DNA of 64,000 nt from Comamonadaceae bacterium (GCA_027490925.1 JAIXXF010000022.1:1-64000); one strand, 5' to 3'; counted from the first letter of the stretch, positions 44,857 through 55,653 are shown. The notes: a model not told the origin generated them from the letters alone. Translations and numbers: made by a program.

Positions 44857-46551
44857 ATGGACACCACCCTCACCACAGCCGTCAAACCCGCGGGTGGGCC
44901 CGATACCGCTCAAGGCCTGCTGGCCGCCGTGGTCAATTTGCCGACCCGCGCGAAATGGATGGCCGGTCTGGCGGTGGTTTTGTTGGCGGCCATCGCCGTC
45001 AGCGCCACCCTGCGCACACAGCAGCCCGACTGGCGGGTGTTGTTCGCCAACCTGAGTGACAAAGACGGCGGCGCAGTGATCGCCGCTTTGAGCCAAATGA
45101 ATGTGCCCCACCGCTTCAGTGAAGGCGGCGGCGCGGTGATGGTGCCCGCCAACCAGGTCCACGAAGCGCGGCTGAAACTCGCGTCCCAAGGTTTGCCCAA
45201 GGGCGGCGCGGTGGGCTTCGAGCTGATGGAGAACCAACGTTTCGGCACCACCCAGTTCCAAGAACGCTTGAACTTCCAACGCGGACTGGAAGGCGAACTG
45301 GCCCGCTCCATCATGGCGTTGTCGGCCGTTCAGTCGGCCAGAGTCCACTTGGCACTGCCGCAGCAAACCGCGTTTTTGAGAGAGCAGCAAAAGCCATCGG
45401 CATCGGTGCTGTTGACCCTGCACGGGGGCCGCAGCCTGGAGCGGGGACAAGTCGCTGGCATCGTTCACTTGGTCGCTTCTAGCGTGCCGGAACTCAACCC
45501 CGACACCGTCAGCGTGGTGGATCAGCAGGGCAACCTGCTGTCGAAAACCGCCGGGGCAGTGCCCAACGGTCTGGACAACGCACAGTTACAACACGTCCGC
45601 CAAATCGAGCAAAGCTTGGCAGCGCGGGTGTTGGCGATTGTGGAGCCGCTGGTGGGCGTGGGCAATGTCAAAACCCAGATCACCGCCGACGTGGACTTCA
45701 CCCAGTCTGAATCCACCGCAGAGATTTACACCCCCAACCAAGGCAGCGCTCCAGCGGCCATCCGCAGCCAGCAACTGTCTGAAGCGCCGGGCAATGGCGC
45801 GGGCACCGCCCCTGCCACAGGCGTGCCAGGCGTGTTGTCGAACCAGCCACCAGCGACCACCCCGTCGCCCGTCAACGGCGCTGCCCAGGCGCTGTCTGCG
45901 GGCGCAGGCGGGGCCGCTGCTGGGGCGGCAGCCGGGGTCAAGCGCGACGCGGTGACGAACTACGAGGTCGACAAAACAGTGCGGGTGGTCCGTAACGCAA
46001 GCGGTGTGGTCAAACGTCTGAGCACGGCGGTGGTGCTCAACCACGCCACCGCCACCGCCCCAGATGGCAAAGTGACCACCACACCCCTCACCCCGGGACA
46101 AATCGATCAGATCACCGGGCTCGTGCGAGAGGCCATTGGCTACAACAAAGAACGTGGCGACAGCCTGAGCGTGGCCAACGCGCCATTTTCCGCCGCCGCC
46201 GCGCCGCCCACGGAGGCTGAACTCCCCGTGTGGCAGCGCCCTGAGGTGCTGGAATTGGTGCGAAGCCTGGGCAGCTGGGTGGCATTGCCGCTGCTGGCGC
46301 TGGTGGTGATCTTCGGGCTGGTGCGGCCGGCGCTCAAACTCGGTCGCACGGCCCCACCAGCGCACACACTGACCACCACGGTGCAAGACCCGCTCAGCCT
46401 GCCATCGCCAGAAGCGCCTGAGGCCGTTCCCTTGTTGGCGGCACAACCCAACACACAGCAAAACCAGTTGGACGACATCCGCCAGCTGGCGAAACAAAAC
46501 CCGGCCACCGTGGCGAACGTGGTGCGCAACTGGGTCAACCAGCCGACTTGA
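44857..46551 (+). CDS. fliF: Flagellar MS-ring protein FliF
   Basis: Predicted 564 aa from the ATG at 44857; a GTG at 44809 would add 16 residues, and no strong ribosome site decides. The first membrane helix (WMAGLAVVLLAAIAVSATL) is followed by ring-building motifs (DWRVLFANLSDKDGGAVIAAL; ARVHLALPQQTAFLREQ), a second helix near the C terminus (VALPLLALVVIFGLVRPAL) and a FliG-binding tail (NPATVANVVRNWVN). It founds the basal body. Confidence 0.97.
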   Translation: MDTTLTTAVKPAGGPDTAQGLLAAVVNLPTRAKWMAGLAVVLLAAIAVSATLRTQQPDWRVLFANLSDKDGGAVIAALSQMNVPHRFSEGGGAVMVPANQVHEARLKLASQGLPKGGAVGFELMENQRFGTTQFQERLNFQRGLEGELARSIMALSAVQSARVHLALPQQTAFLREQQKPSASVLLTLHGGRSLERGQVAGIVHLVASSVPELNPDTVSVVDQQGNLLSKTAGAVPNGLDNAQLQHVRQIEQSLAARVLAIVEPLVGVGNVKTQITADVDFTQSESTAEIYTPNQGSAPAAIRSQQLSEAPGNGAGTAPATGVPGVLSNQPPATTPSPVNGAAQALSAGAGGAAAGAAAGVKRDAVTNYEVDKTVRVVRNASGVVKRLSTAVVLNHATATAPDGKVTTTPLTPGQIDQITGLVREAIGYNKERGDSLSVANAPFSAAAAPPTEAELPVWQRPEVLELVRSLGSWVALPLLALVVIFGLVRPALKLGRTAPPAHTLTTTVQDPLSLPSPEAPEAVPLLAAQPNTQQNQLDDIRQLAKQNPATVANVVRNWVNQPT

Positions 46552-46563
46552 TCGAGGAACCTC

Positions 46564-47577
46564 ATGGCCAGCGCCGCTGCATCGGAAGACGAAGGTTTGC
46601 ATGCGAGCGCCATCTTGTTGATGGCGCTCGGCGAAGAATGCGCCGCCGAGGTGTTCAAACACCTCACCCCCAAGGAAGTGCAGCGCCTCGGTGAGCGCAT
46701 GGCGCGGCTAACCACTGTGGCCGACCAAGAATTCGACGATGTGCTGGCCCGATTCATGGGCACAGTGCAGTCGCAGCGGTCTTTGGTGGACGACACCAGC
46801 GCCTACGTCAGCAATGTGCTCAAACTCGCGCTGGGTGACGACAAAGCCAGTCTGTTGATCGACCGCATCGTCCAGGGCCGCGATGTGAGCGGCATCGAAA
46901 GCCTTAAGTGGATGGACGCACCAGCCGTGGCCGAACTGATCCGCAACGAGCACCCGCAAATCATCGCCTCCATCTTGGTTCACCTGGACCGCGACCACGC
47001 ATCTGGCGTATTGGCCTGCCTGACCGAGAGGGTCCGCAACGACGTGGTGCTGCGGATCGCCACGCTGGATGGCATGCAACCCAACGCCATGAAGGAGCTC
47101 AACGACGTGTTGTCGAAGGTGCTCGCGGGCGGTGAACGTGTCCGCAAAGCGGCCCTGGGCGGCCCGAAGACCGCCGCCGAAATGCTCAACTTTCTCGGCG
47201 CCAGCGCCGAGGGTGCGGTGCTGGAGTCGATCCGCGAGGTCGATGGCGATCTGGCGCAAAAAATCGAAGACCAGATGTTCACCTTTGATGACTTGCTCAA
47301 ACTGGACAACAAAGCGATCCAGTTGATGCTGCGCGAAGTGCCGAGCGAATCGCTGGTGGTGGCGCTCAAAGGCGCAGAGCCCGAGATGCGGCAGAAGATT
47401 TTCAGCAACATGAGTGCCCGCGCCGCCGAAACCGTCAAAGAAGATCTGGAAAGCCGCGGCCCAGTGCGGCTGTCGGAGGTGGAGGCACAGCAGAAAGAAA
47501 TCCTCAAGCTGGTGCGGCGCTTGAGCGAAGAAGGCCAGATTGTTTTGGGAGGCAGCGGCGATGAAAGCTTTGTCTGA
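46564..47577 (+). CDS. fliG: Flagellar motor switch protein FliG
   Basis: Predicted 337 aa. Three armadillo-like domains: the N-terminal FliF-binding part (ILLMALGEECAAEVFKHLTP), the middle domain with NEHPQIIASILVHLD (EHPQ motif), and the C-terminal torque domain (FTFDDLLKLDNKAIQLMLRE). It contacts MotA. It overlaps fliH by 17 bases. Confidence 0.98.
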   Translation: MASAAASEDEGLHASAILLMALGEECAAEVFKHLTPKEVQRLGERMARLTTVADQEFDDVLARFMGTVQSQRSLVDDTSAYVSNVLKLALGDDKASLLIDRIVQGRDVSGIESLKWMDAPAVAELIRNEHPQIIASILVHLDRDHASGVLACLTERVRNDVVLRIATLDGMQPNAMKELNDVLSKVLAGGERVRKAALGGPKTAAEMLNFLGASAEGAVLESIREVDGDLAQKIEDQMFTFDDLLKLDNKAIQLMLREVPSESLVVALKGAEPEMRQKIFSNMSARAAETVKEDLESRGPVRLSEVEAQQKEILKLVRRLSEEGQIVLGGSGDESFV

Positions 47578-48223
47578 CGGGACGAAGCCCACGCCTGACC
47601 TGTCGTGGCTGCAGGAACTCACCCCCACTGCGCCAGGGCGCATCCAACTGCTGGGCATCCGCGACCAGGATAACCCCACGGCTCGGGCCGCCTTCGCGCT
47701 GGGCCGCCAGCGCGGCTACGAGGCAGGCCTCAAGGCTGGACAGTTGCAAGGCTTTGAAGAGGGCTCCAAGGTCAAGAAGAGGCGCGAGTCGGACGACGCG
47801 TCGGAAGTGGCGGTTCGGTTGAACGACGTCTTGGTGCGTTTCCAGGAGCAAATGAAGGGGCTCGAATCCCAGGTGGCGAGCGACTTGGTGTCGCTGTCCA
47901 TCGACATCGCCCGCCAAGTGCTGCGCCGGGAGCTGGTACTGGATAAAAACAGCCTGTTGCCGGTGGCCCAAGAGGCCCTTCGGGCATTGGGCGAGGGCTT
48001 GGGTCAAATGGAATTGCGCGTGAACCCCGACGACGCTGAGCGTCTGGGCGAGCACCTTCAACACCAGCCGAACGGGCCCCGCTGTCACTTGGTGTCGGAT
48101 CCCGCCATCGCGCCAGGTGGTCTGCGGCTGGAAGCGGACTCGGGCGTGGTGGACGCCACCTTTGAAGCCCGATGGCAAGCGGTCATGGCCAACCTGGGCC
48201 GGGACGAGGAACCACTGCCTTGA
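47561..48223 (+). CDS. fliH: Flagellar export ATPase regulator FliH
   Basis: Predicted 220 aa from the ATG at 47561 inside the end of fliG. The family features [20 protein letters not shown] (GxxxG-type helix) and the C-terminal FliI-binding segment [20 protein letters not shown] are present. FliH dimers hold FliI at the export gate. Confidence 0.93.
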   Translation: MKALSDGTKPTPDLSWLQELTPTAPGRIQLLGIRDQDNPTARAAFALGRQRGYEAGLKAGQLQGFEEGSKVKKRRESDDASEVAVRLNDVLVRFQEQMKGLESQVASDLVSLSIDIARQVLRRELVLDKNSLLPVAQEALRALGEGLGQMELRVNPDDAERLGEHLQHQPNGPRCHLVSDPAIAPGGLRLEADSGVVDATFEARWQAVMANLGRDEEPLP

Positions 48224-49650
48224 CCGACCACGACGCCCCGACTTTGACCGCGCCCGCCTCGGTTGCCATGGCCGCACACCTACAGGCCCACAGGCGGCTG
48301 ATTGCCAACACCCCGGCGCTGGAAACCAGTGGTCGCTTGGTTCGGGTGTCGGGCCTGCTGATGGAGGCGAGCGGACTGCGTTTGCCGCTGGGCAGCGTCT
48401 GCGTCGTGCGGGACGGTGAGTACGCCTCAGAAGCCGAAGTTGTCGGTTTTTCGCGCGAGCACCTCTACCTCATGCCCACTGGCGACCTGGCCGGCTTGTC
48501 TCCAGGGGCTGTTGTGGAGCCGGTCCGCTACCCCAGTGAGCGCCTGCACTACCGCGACCCTTTGCCAGAGCGGCCGCGCAAAGAATCGCTCACTCGGCGG
48601 CTGCCCATGGGCGAAAGCATGCTGGGCCGGGTGGTCGACCCAGCGGGGCAGCCGCTGGACGGCGGCCCACCGCTGTACCAGGCGCGCGCCTACGCCATCG
48701 CCCGAGAACCATTGAACGCGATGGAGCGCGACCCGGTGCGCTTGCCTTTGGACGTCGGTGTGCGTGCGATCAACGCCATGCTGACCGTGGGGCGGGGCCA
48801 ACGCTTGGGTCTGTTTGCTGGCTCGGGGGTGGGCAAAAGTGTGCTCCTGGGCATGATGGCTCGGCACACCCAGGCCGATGTCATCATCGTTGGCCTGATC
48901 GGCGAACGGGGCCGCGAGGTCAAAGAATTTGTCGAAGACATCCTGGGACCCGAAGGTCGCCGCCGCGCCATCGTGGTCGCAGCCCCGGCCGATCTGCCGC
49001 CTTTGATGCGCATGCAGGGGGCGGCTTACGCCACCGCGTTGGCCAGCCATTTCCGCGACAAAGGCCAACACGTACTGCTGTTGATGGACTCGCTCACCCG
49101 TTACGCCATGGCCCACCGGGAGATCGCGCTCGCGTTGGGTGAACCGCCCGCCACCCGGGGTTACCCGCCATCGGTGTTTGCCAAACTGCCCCAGTTGGTG
49201 GAGCAAACCGGCAACGGCCTCAACGGCTGTGGGTCCATCACCGCGTTCTACACCGTGCTCGCCGAAGGCGACGACCAGCAAGACCCGGTGGCCGACAACG
49301 CACGGGCCATCCTGGACGGCCACTTTGTGCTGTCTCGCGACTTGGCCGATGAGGGCCACTTTCCGGCGATCGACATCGAAAAGTCCATCTCGCGCGTGAT
49401 GCACAACGTCACCTCCGAGCGCCACCAAAAACTCGCTCTGGCGCTCAAGTCGGTGTACGCGCGGTACCAACGGCAGCGCGACTTGATCGCCGTTGGCGCG
49501 TACAGCCCCGGGAGCGATCCAGCCACCGACCAGGCCATTCGCCTGTACCCCCAAGTCTCCAAGTTTTTGCAGCAGGGCATGCACGACGGCGTGGCTCTGG
49601 ACCAGAGCCTGGACCAGCTTGCCCAGCTTCTTGAGGGACCCGCGCCGTGA
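48220..49650 (+). CDS. fliI: Flagellar export ATPase FliI
   Basis: Predicted 476 aa using the TTG at 48220, which overlaps the fliH stop (TTGA) and has GAGGA nine bases upstream; the first in-frame ATG (48268, 460 aa) has no ribosome site. Walker A is [14 protein letters not shown] and Walker B lies at [20 protein letters not shown]. The sequence is of the F1-ATPase beta type and hydrolyses ATP to unload export substrates from chaperones. It overlaps fliJ by four bases. Confidence 0.97.
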   Translation: MTDHDAPTLTAPASVAMAAHLQAHRRLIANTPALETSGRLVRVSGLLMEASGLRLPLGSVCVVRDGEYASEAEVVGFSREHLYLMPTGDLAGLSPGAVVEPVRYPSERLHYRDPLPERPRKESLTRRLPMGESMLGRVVDPAGQPLDGGPPLYQARAYAIAREPLNAMERDPVRLPLDVGVRAINAMLTVGRGQRLGLFAGSGVGKSVLLGMMARHTQADVIIVGLIGERGREVKEFVEDILGPEGRRRAIVVAAPADLPPLMRMQGAAYATALASHFRDKGQHVLLLMDSLTRYAMAHREIALALGEPPATRGYPPSVFAKLPQLVEQTGNGLNGCGSITAFYTVLAEGDDQQDPVADNARAILDGHFVLSRDLADEGHFPAIDIEKSISRVMHNVTSERHQKLALALKSVYARYQRQRDLIAVGAYSPGSDPATDQAIRLYPQVSKFLQQGMHDGVALDQSLDQLAQLLEGPAP

Positions 49651-50099
49651 AACCCAACACCTTGATCAAGCTGATCGAGCGCGTCGAGAGCGAGCGCGAC
49701 AGCGAGCGGGCACACGCCCACCAAGCCCGACGCCAAGCGGAAGAAGCCCACAACACTCTGGTGCGGCTACAGGCCTTTCGCCAAGATTTTCTGGGCCGTG
49801 CACCGGGTGCGCAGTCGGCCCCAGTCCATGCGGAGTCGCTGCAGGGCCGCCAGCAGTTCACCCTGGCAATTGGCCAAGCCATTGGGGCACAACAACAGGC
49901 CTGCGCCGAACGGGACCAGCAACGCGACCGCGCCCAGGCCGCGCTGATGGAGCGTCAAAAGCGCCTGCTGGCCTTGCAATCGCTGCACCAGCGCCAAGCA
50001 GACGCGCAGCACGCCCTGCAGCTGCGCCGCGACCAAAAAGAGTCTGACGCGTGGGCGGCACGCGCCACTTCGCCCAAGCCGCAAAGCCGAAACACATGA
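49647..50099 (+). CDS. fliJ: Flagellar export stalk protein FliJ
   Basis: Predicted 150 aa, almost entirely coiled coil, rich in Gln, Ala and Arg. FliJ sits in the centre of the FliI ring and contacts FlhA. It overlaps fliI upstream and fliK downstream by four bases each. Sequence similarity is weak, as is usual for FliJ; context is decisive. Confidence 0.88.
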   Translation: MKPNTLIKLIERVESERDSERAHAHQARRQAEEAHNTLVRLQAFRQDFLGRAPGAQSAPVHAESLQGRQQFTLAIGQAIGAQQQACAERDQQRDRAQAALMERQKRLLALQSLHQRQADAQHALQLRRDQKESDAWAARATSPKPQSRNT

Positions 50100-51427
50100 G
50101 TGCCCACGCCGTGACCCACACACCCGCCACCGCATCCGCCAGTACCACCCAGCCCACCGGCCTGCGAAAGGCGGGAGCTGGACAGCCAGAACCCTCCAGT
50201 GGCGGTGCGTCCGACAGCTTCGAGGCGCTGTTGATGCAACTGGGAAGCGAATCGGCAGCAGACGCCACCTCACCAACGGACAACGCGCACAGCGCTGTTT
50301 CCACCGCTGCAGACGATCCGCTGCCCGCCGATGGCAGCCAAGGCGCCATGACCCCTGCCCTCTTCTTGGACGCCAGCGCGGCAAACACCGCGGCCAATCC
50401 CGACCTGACAGGGGTTGGGCTGCTGTGGGCGCAAGCCGCCGCGTTCAAATCGGTGGCGGCATCGCCCAATGGCGGAGAGGATTCACACGCCCTAATGCCT
50501 ACACCGACTTCCGTACCGGCGTTGGGCGCCGATGGCGCCCCCACAGCCGCCAGCGCGCCACCCGGTCAAGCGACTTCCGTGGGCGGGGTGACCACCAGCA
50601 CCCCCAGTGCAAACCCTGCTTTGCCTGAAACTTCTGCCCCATTGGAAACCGTGTTCGCACAGACCATCCGCGCGGGGGTGTCCCCACAAGACACGCCAAC
50701 GCTGCCGACCACAAATCGGCTTCACCCGCCATCGACAGCAACCGACTCAGGCCGATCGGGAACACCCCCGACTGTTCACAGCCCGTCATTGTTCAACCCG
50801 TCCAACTCTGTCGGCGCCATCAATACAGCGAACCCCACGGGCCCCGTGGGCCTTGCCACAGACCGTTCGCTGGACAAACCCTTCCAGCCCGACCCGCCTG
50901 GACCAAGCGTGGGCTGGGGCGTGGGCCAATTGGCGGGATCGAATGGCCTGCGCCACACAGAAGGTGGTGTCTCAAGCGGAACTGGGGTCTACCAAGGCAG
51001 TCTGTCTTGTGCGCCCGACTCGCCCGCCTTTCCGGCGGCTTTGGTGTCCGAGGTCCGGTGGTTGCTCAAAGGGGCGCTGCAGCAGGCCGAACTGCGCATG
51101 GACCCTGAAGAGTTGGGCCCGATACAGATTGATCTCAGCGTTCATGCCCAGGTGGCCGACATCGGCTTCACCGCGGCCAACGCCGCCACGCGGGAGGGCA
51201 TCGCGCAGTCGCTGCCACAGCTGCGGGACATGCTGGGCCAGCAGGGCCTGAGCTTGGGGCACACCAGCGTGGGCTCAGAGAACGCGGGACAGCAGCCAGG
51301 AGCGCAAGAGCCGCACCGGGCGTTGCCAGTCACCTCGGTCGACCTGGGCCCCGACCACACCTCTGCGCCGCTGCGCGTGACCACCGCCGCACCCCGCCGA
51401 CCTGGGGGGTTGGACCTCTACGCATGA
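50096..51427 (+). CDS. fliK: Hook-length control protein FliK
   Basis: Predicted 443 aa from the ATG at 50096, which overlaps the fliJ stop. The first 320 residues are low in complexity (Pro, Thr, Ser, Ala). The C-terminal domain is conserved: LRMDPEELGPIQIDLSVHAQ and LPQLRDMLGQQGLSLGHTSV. It measures hook length and switches FlhB specificity. Confidence 0.93.
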   Translation: MSAHAVTHTPATASASTTQPTGLRKAGAGQPEPSSGGASDSFEALLMQLGSESAADATSPTDNAHSAVSTAADDPLPADGSQGAMTPALFLDASAANTAANPDLTGVGLLWAQAAAFKSVAASPNGGEDSHALMPTPTSVPALGADGAPTAASAPPGQATSVGGVTTSTPSANPALPETSAPLETVFAQTIRAGVSPQDTPTLPTTNRLHPPSTATDSGRSGTPPTVHSPSLFNPSNSVGAINTANPTGPVGLATDRSLDKPFQPDPPGPSVGWGVGQLAGSNGLRHTEGGVSSGTGVYQGSLSCAPDSPAFPAALVSEVRWLLKGALQQAELRMDPEELGPIQIDLSVHAQVADIGFTAANAATREGIAQSLPQLRDMLGQQGLSLGHTSVGSENAGQQPGAQEPHRALPVTSVDLGPDHTSAPLRVTTAAPRRPGGLDLYA

Positions 51428-51528
51428 GTGGGGGCCGGGCTCCCTGAAACTGCGGGGCTTTCGGAAACCTTATCGCTGCATTGCCTCCGAGGCGGCTGAG
51501 CACAATGAAGCTCAGAACGAAAGCAGCC

Positions 51529-52077
51529 ATGTCATCGGAAACCACCCCCCCAAAAAAGTCGTCCAAAAAACTGGTGATCATCGCGGTCGCTGCAGTGGTG
51601 TTGATTGCCGGCGGCGGCGCTGGCGGCTACCTTTATCTGCAAAAGCAGCAGCACGCCGAGGAACCCGCCCACGAGACCAGCGCCAAGAAGAAGACGCCCT
51701 CTAAGAGCATCTTCACACCCTTGGAGAACTTCACGGTCAACCTGCGCGACGAAGGCGGCGACCGCTACGCCCAGATCGGGATCACCCTGGAGGTCGAAGA
51801 CGCGGCAATCGAAAACGACATCAAGGCCAGACTGCCAGCCCTGCGCAACAACATCTTGTTGTTGATCGGCTCCAAAAAGGCCGAGGATTTGTTGACGATG
51901 GAGGGAAAGCAACAACTCGCCAAGCAGATCGGCGTGCGCGCGGCCCAATCCATCGGGGTGGACATCACCGACGAGGACCTTGAAGAAGAAAAAGACGCCA
52001 AAGGCGGGCGCCGTGCCAGATCCAAGGTGGTCAACCCGATCAAAGACGTTTTGTTCTCGCAGTTTCTGGTGCAGTGA
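51529..52077 (+). CDS. fliL: Flagellar basal-body associated protein FliL
   Basis: Predicted 182 aa from the ATG at 51529 (starts MSSETTPPKK); an ATG at 51505 would add eight residues and neither has a strong ribosome site. One membrane helix (KLVIIAVAAVVLIAGGGAGG), then a periplasmic domain with FTPLENFTVNLRDEGGDRYA and a C terminus VNPIKDVLFSQFLVQ. FliL rings surround stator units. Confidence 0.96.
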   Translation: MSSETTPPKKSSKKLVIIAVAAVVLIAGGGAGGYLYLQKQQHAEEPAHETSAKKKTPSKSIFTPLENFTVNLRDEGGDRYAQIGITLEVEDAAIENDIKARLPALRNNILLLIGSKKAEDLLTMEGKQQLAKQIGVRAAQSIGVDITDEDLEEEKDAKGGRRARSKVVNPIKDVLFSQFLVQ

Positions 52078-52086
52078 GGTGAGCGC

Positions 52087-53088
52087 GTGACCCAACATGC
52101 TCTGACGCAGGACGAAGTCGACGCCCTTCTCGCCGGGGTGACCGGAGAGCCCGACGCAGCCGCCGCTTCGCCGGTGGACGCCTCGGGGGTTCGCAATTAC
52201 GACCTGTCCAGCCAGGAGCGCATCGTCCGTGGGCGCATGCCCACCCTGGAAATCGTGCATGAGCGGTTCGCGAGAAACTTCCGAATTGGCCTGTTCAACT
52301 TCATGCGACGCAGCCCAGACATTTCGGTCGGGCCAGTGAAGGTGCAAAAGTACAGCGCCTTCTTGCGCAACATCGTTGTGCCCACCAGCATCAACATCAT
52401 GCACATCCGGCCCTTGCGCGGGTCCGGTTTGCTGATCTGCGATCCGGTGTTGGTGTTCAGCATCATCGACAACCTGTTTGGCGGCAACGGCAGCAACCAC
52501 GTGCGGGTGGAGGGTCGAGAGTTCTCACCCACCGAACAGCGCATCATTTTGCGCTTGGTGGAGGTCATTGCCCAGGAGTACACCAAGGCCTGGGCAACGA
52601 TCTACCCCATCACGCTCGAATACGCACGCTCGGAGATGCACACCCAGTTCGCTAACGTGGCGACGCCATCAGAGATCGTGGTCACCGCGACCTTCCGAAT
52701 CGAAATCGGCGCGGGTGGCGGCGATCTGCACATCTGCATCCCCTACTCCACTTTCGAGCCGATTCGAGAGACGCTGTACTCGCCGCTGCAGGGCGACCAG
52801 GCCGAGCCCGACCGCCGCTGGGTCACTTTGCTGACACAACAAATCAAATCGGCCACGGTGGAACTGACCGCCGAACTCGCCCAGCAAGAGTCCAGCGTGC
52901 GCGCACTGCTGGGCCTGAAGGCCGGCGATTTCATTGAGTTGAACCGAACCCCCACCCTGACTGCCAAGGTCGATGGGGTGCCCCTGTTTGAATGTGCCTA
53001 CGGCACGCTGGGGGCACGCTACGGGCTGCGGGTTCAAGACATCTTGACCCAACCAACCGGCGATAACGGGTCCCTTGTGATCCGCTGA
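52087..53088 (+). CDS. fliM: Flagellar motor switch protein FliM
   Basis: Predicted 333 aa with a GTG start at 52087. The N-terminal CheY-P binding peptide is TQDEVDALLAG (residues about 7-17, like LSQAEIDALL). The middle CheC-like domain and the C-terminal FliN-type domain (FIELNRTPTLTAKVDGVPLF) follow. It receives CheY-P and changes motor direction. Confidence 0.98.
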   Translation: MTQHALTQDEVDALLAGVTGEPDAAAASPVDASGVRNYDLSSQERIVRGRMPTLEIVHERFARNFRIGLFNFMRRSPDISVGPVKVQKYSAFLRNIVVPTSINIMHIRPLRGSGLLICDPVLVFSIIDNLFGGNGSNHVRVEGREFSPTEQRIILRLVEVIAQEYTKAWATIYPITLEYARSEMHTQFANVATPSEIVVTATFRIEIGAGGGDLHICIPYSTFEPIRETLYSPLQGDQAEPDRRWVTLLTQQIKSATVELTAELAQQESSVRALLGLKAGDFIELNRTPTLTAKVDGVPLFECAYGTLGARYGLRVQDILTQPTGDNGSLVIR

Positions 53089-53102
53089 CGGAGAGATAAC
53101 CC

Positions 53103-53525
53103 ATGTCCAATCTTGAAACCAGTGTGGAACCCGACGCTACGGCCGACGACTGGGCCAACGCGCTGGCGGAGGCCGAAGCGTCACAACAAACCACCGCCGC
53201 GCCTGGGCGGCCGGAAATCTTTCCGCCACTGTCCCCCAACGGACCCATGACGCAGCGCGACGACATCGACATGGTGCTGGACATCCCGGTTCAGCTCACG
53301 GTGGAACTGGGGCGAACACGCATCCCGATCAAACACATCTTGCAGCTGGCCCAGGGCTCGGTGATCGAGCTGGAGGCGCTCGCTGGTGAGCCCATGGACG
53401 TCTTGGTGAACGGCTTCCTGATTGCGCAGGGCGAGGTGGTGGTCGTGAACGACAAGTTCGGCATCCGACTGACGGACATCGTCACCCCCTCCGAGCGCAT
53501 GCGCCGGCTTAACCGCTTTGCCTGA
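53103..53525 (+). CDS. fliN: Flagellar motor switch protein FliN
   Basis: Predicted 140 aa. The C-terminal SpoA domain is clear: LDIPVQLTVELGRTRIPIKH, LAQGSVIELEALAGEPMDVL and GEVVVVNDKFGIRLTDIV. An acidic N-terminal extension of about 55 residues precedes it. Forms the lower C ring with FliM. Confidence 0.98.
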   Translation: MSNLETSVEPDATADDWANALAEAEASQQTTAAPGRPEIFPPLSPNGPMTQRDDIDMVLDIPVQLTVELGRTRIPIKHILQLAQGSVIELEALAGEPMDVLVNGFLIAQGEVVVVNDKFGIRLTDIVTPSERMRRLNRFA

Positions 53526-53535
53526 AGGAAATACG

Positions 53536-53874
53536 GTGCCGATGTCGACTTGGACCTTGGGTGTGCTGGTGCTGGTGTTGATCGCCATGCCGCTGGTGTT
53601 GCACGCCCTGCGCCGCGCACCCAGCCGGGCGGCCCATGGGGTGTCGCTGGAACTGCTGGGGCAGCTGCCCTTGGGACAGCGCGAACGCGTCGTATTGGTA
53701 CGGACCAACGACCAGGTCCTGGTGTTGGGCGTGACGCAACACCACATCGCACTGCTCAACCAACTCGATCACACCGCGGCGCCCTGCACCGCCAGCTCAA
53801 GGACCGCGCTGCCAGTTGGGTTTGCACAGCTGCTTCGCACCACCCTGTCGGGCTACACGGGCCGCCAGCCATGA
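53536..53874 (+). CDS. fliO: Flagellar export protein FliO
   Basis: Predicted 112 aa from the GTG at 53536 (AAGGAA 5 bases upstream); an ATG two codons later is possible. One membrane helix ([20 protein letters not shown]) and a small cytoplasmic part with [20 protein letters not shown], as in FliO. It helps FliP-FliR assemble. Overlaps fliP by four bases. Confidence 0.9.
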   Translation: MPMSTWTLGVLVLVLIAMPLVLHALRRAPSRAAHGVSLELLGQLPLGQRERVVLVRTNDQVLVLGVTQHHIALLNQLDHTAAPCTASSRTALPVGFAQLLRTTLSGYTGRQP

Positions 53875-54614
53875 ATCTGCTGCTGATCCCCGTCGGCCTG
53901 ATGCTGGCCGCCCTCAGCCCCGAGGTGTGGGCACAAGCTGCCCCGTTGTCAGTGATCGCCCAGAGCAGCGGCAACAGCACCACCTACTCGGTGCCCATTC
54001 AAACGTTGCTGACATTTGGCGCGCTGTCGTTCCTGCCAGCAGTGCTGCTGCTGATGACCAGCTTCACCCGCCTCATCATCGTTTTTGGGCTGTTGCGCCA
54101 AGCCTTGGGGTTGCAAAGCACACCGCCCAACCAGGTGTTGGTCGGTATGTCGTTGTTCCTCACCTTTTTCATCATGAGCCCGACCCTGGACAAGATCTAC
54201 CAGGACGCCTACAAACCCTACAACGAGCAAAAAATCGGTTTCGAAGAAGCGGTGGCCAAGGGCGCTGACCCACTGCGGGTTTTCATGCTCAAGCAAACCC
54301 GGCAGGCAGATCTGGAACTGTTCACACGCATCGCGAAAGACACGCCCGTAGAAGTCAGTAAAACGCCGATGAAGGTGCTGGTTCCGGCGTTCGTGACCAG
54401 TGAACTGAAAACCGCGTTCCAAACTGGTTTCATGATTTTCATCCCGTTTCTGGTGGTGGACTTGATCGTCGCCAGCGTCCTCACGGCCATGGGCATGATG
54501 ATGTTGTCCCCCGTGCTGGTGGCATTGCCCATCAAGCTCATGCTTTTCGTACTGGCCGATGGCTGGAACCTGATGATGGGCTCACTGGTGGCCGGCTTTG
54601 GAGGAGGCACATGA
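53871..54614 (+). CDS. fliP: Flagellar export gate protein FliP
   Basis: Predicted 247 aa from the ATG at 53871. A cleavable signal peptide ([20 protein letters not shown]) comes first. Family motifs: [19 protein letters not shown] and [19 protein letters not shown], then [20 protein letters not shown] and [10 protein letters not shown]. FliP forms the core pore with FliQ and FliR. Confidence 0.98.
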   Translation: MNLLLIPVGLMLAALSPEVWAQAAPLSVIAQSSGNSTTYSVPIQTLLTFGALSFLPAVLLLMTSFTRLIIVFGLLRQALGLQSTPPNQVLVGMSLFLTFFIMSPTLDKIYQDAYKPYNEQKIGFEEAVAKGADPLRVFMLKQTRQADLELFTRIAKDTPVEVSKTPMKVLVPAFVTSELKTAFQTGFMIFIPFLVVDLIVASVLTAMGMMMLSPVLVALPIKLMLFVLADGWNLMMGSLVAGFGGGT

Positions 54615-54880
54615 CCCCGGAGATGGTGGTGACCTATGGCCACCAGGCGATGCTGGTGATGCTGTCGGTCTGTGCGCCGATCCTGCTGGTGGCACTGGGC
54701 ACGGGTCTGGTGATCAGCCTGCTGCAAGCGGTCACTCAGATCAACGAAGCGACATTGTCTTTCTTACCTAAGTTGCTCGCGGTGCTGGGCGCACTGGCGC
54801 TCGCCGGGCCTTGGATGATCGCCACCTTGGTGGAGTGGATCCGGCAAGTGATCGGTACCCTGCCCACGGCCATAGGCTGA
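54611..54880 (+). CDS. fliQ: Flagellar export gate protein FliQ
   Basis: Predicted 89 aa, two membrane helices joined by a loop containing [20 protein letters not shown]. The normal size for FliQ. It overlaps fliP by four bases; fliR starts five bases after it. Confidence 0.98.
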   Translation: MTPEMVVTYGHQAMLVMLSVCAPILLVALGTGLVISLLQAVTQINEATLSFLPKLLAVLGALALAGPWMIATLVEWIRQVIGTLPTAIG

Positions 54881-54885
54881 CCCGC

Positions 54886-55644
54886 ATGGTCACGTTCACT
54901 GCAGGCCAGCTGGAGTCCTGGGTGGCCATCGGCTTGCTGCCCTTCTTGCGGCTGTTGGCCCTGTTCACTGCCGCCCCCATCCTCTCGGGGCGTTCATTCC
55001 CCGCCCGCAGCCGCGTGGCCCTGGCCGCAGCGGTCGCCTTCTTGGTAGCGCCCCACGCCCAAGTTCCAGCGGGTTTGACACTGACCTCGGCGTCGGCCGT
55101 GGGCTTGGTGGCGCAGCAGGTCCTCATTGGCTTGACCCTGGGTTTTGCGGCACGTTTGGTGTTCGCTGTATTCGAGATCGCCGGTGAGGCCATGGGCTTG
55201 CAGATGGGGCTATCGTTCGCTGGCTTCTTCAACCCAGCAGGTGGACAGCAGTCGATCATCAGCAGTTGGCTCAACACGCTCGCAATGCTGGTCTTCTTGG
55301 GTCTCAACGGCCACCTCATGCTGCTGGACGCCTTGGTCACCAGCTTCAAGGTGTTCCCGATTTCCGACGCCCCGATGACCGGCCTGCAGTTGCTGCCGCT
55401 GAACCTGCTGGGATCGGAGGTGTTCCGTTTGGCGCTGGCCCTGGCGTTGCCACCCAGCATCATGCTGCTGTTCATCAACCTCGTGCTGGGCTATGTGTCC
55501 CGCGTTGCACCCCAGCTCAACATCATGGCGGTGGGATTCCCCGCAACGCTTTTGGCTGGCCTAGCCTGGCTCACACTGGGCATGGACAACATCGTCAACC
55601 CGATGGACGACGCCATGCGAGTCATCTTGGCGCCGCTGCGATGA
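54886..55644 (+). CDS. fliR: Flagellar export gate protein FliR
   Basis: Predicted 252 aa from the ATG at 54886. Membrane helices span the length; LRLLALFTAAPILSGRSFPA and GEAMGLQMGLSFAGFFNPAG are characteristic. It is the last gene of the fliF-fliR run, convergent with cheB of cluster B at a distance of 9 bp, with no terminator seen between them. Confidence 0.97.
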   Translation: MVTFTAGQLESWVAIGLLPFLRLLALFTAAPILSGRSFPARSRVALAAAVAFLVAPHAQVPAGLTLTSASAVGLVAQQVLIGLTLGFAARLVFAVFEIAGEAMGLQMGLSFAGFFNPAGGQQSIISSWLNTLAMLVFLGLNGHLMLLDALVTSFKVFPISDAPMTGLQLLPLNLLGSEVFRLALALALPPSIMLLFINLVLGYVSRVAPQLNIMAVGFPATLLAGLAWLTLGMDNIVNPMDDAMRVILAPLR

Positions 55645-55653
55645 TTTCCTGGC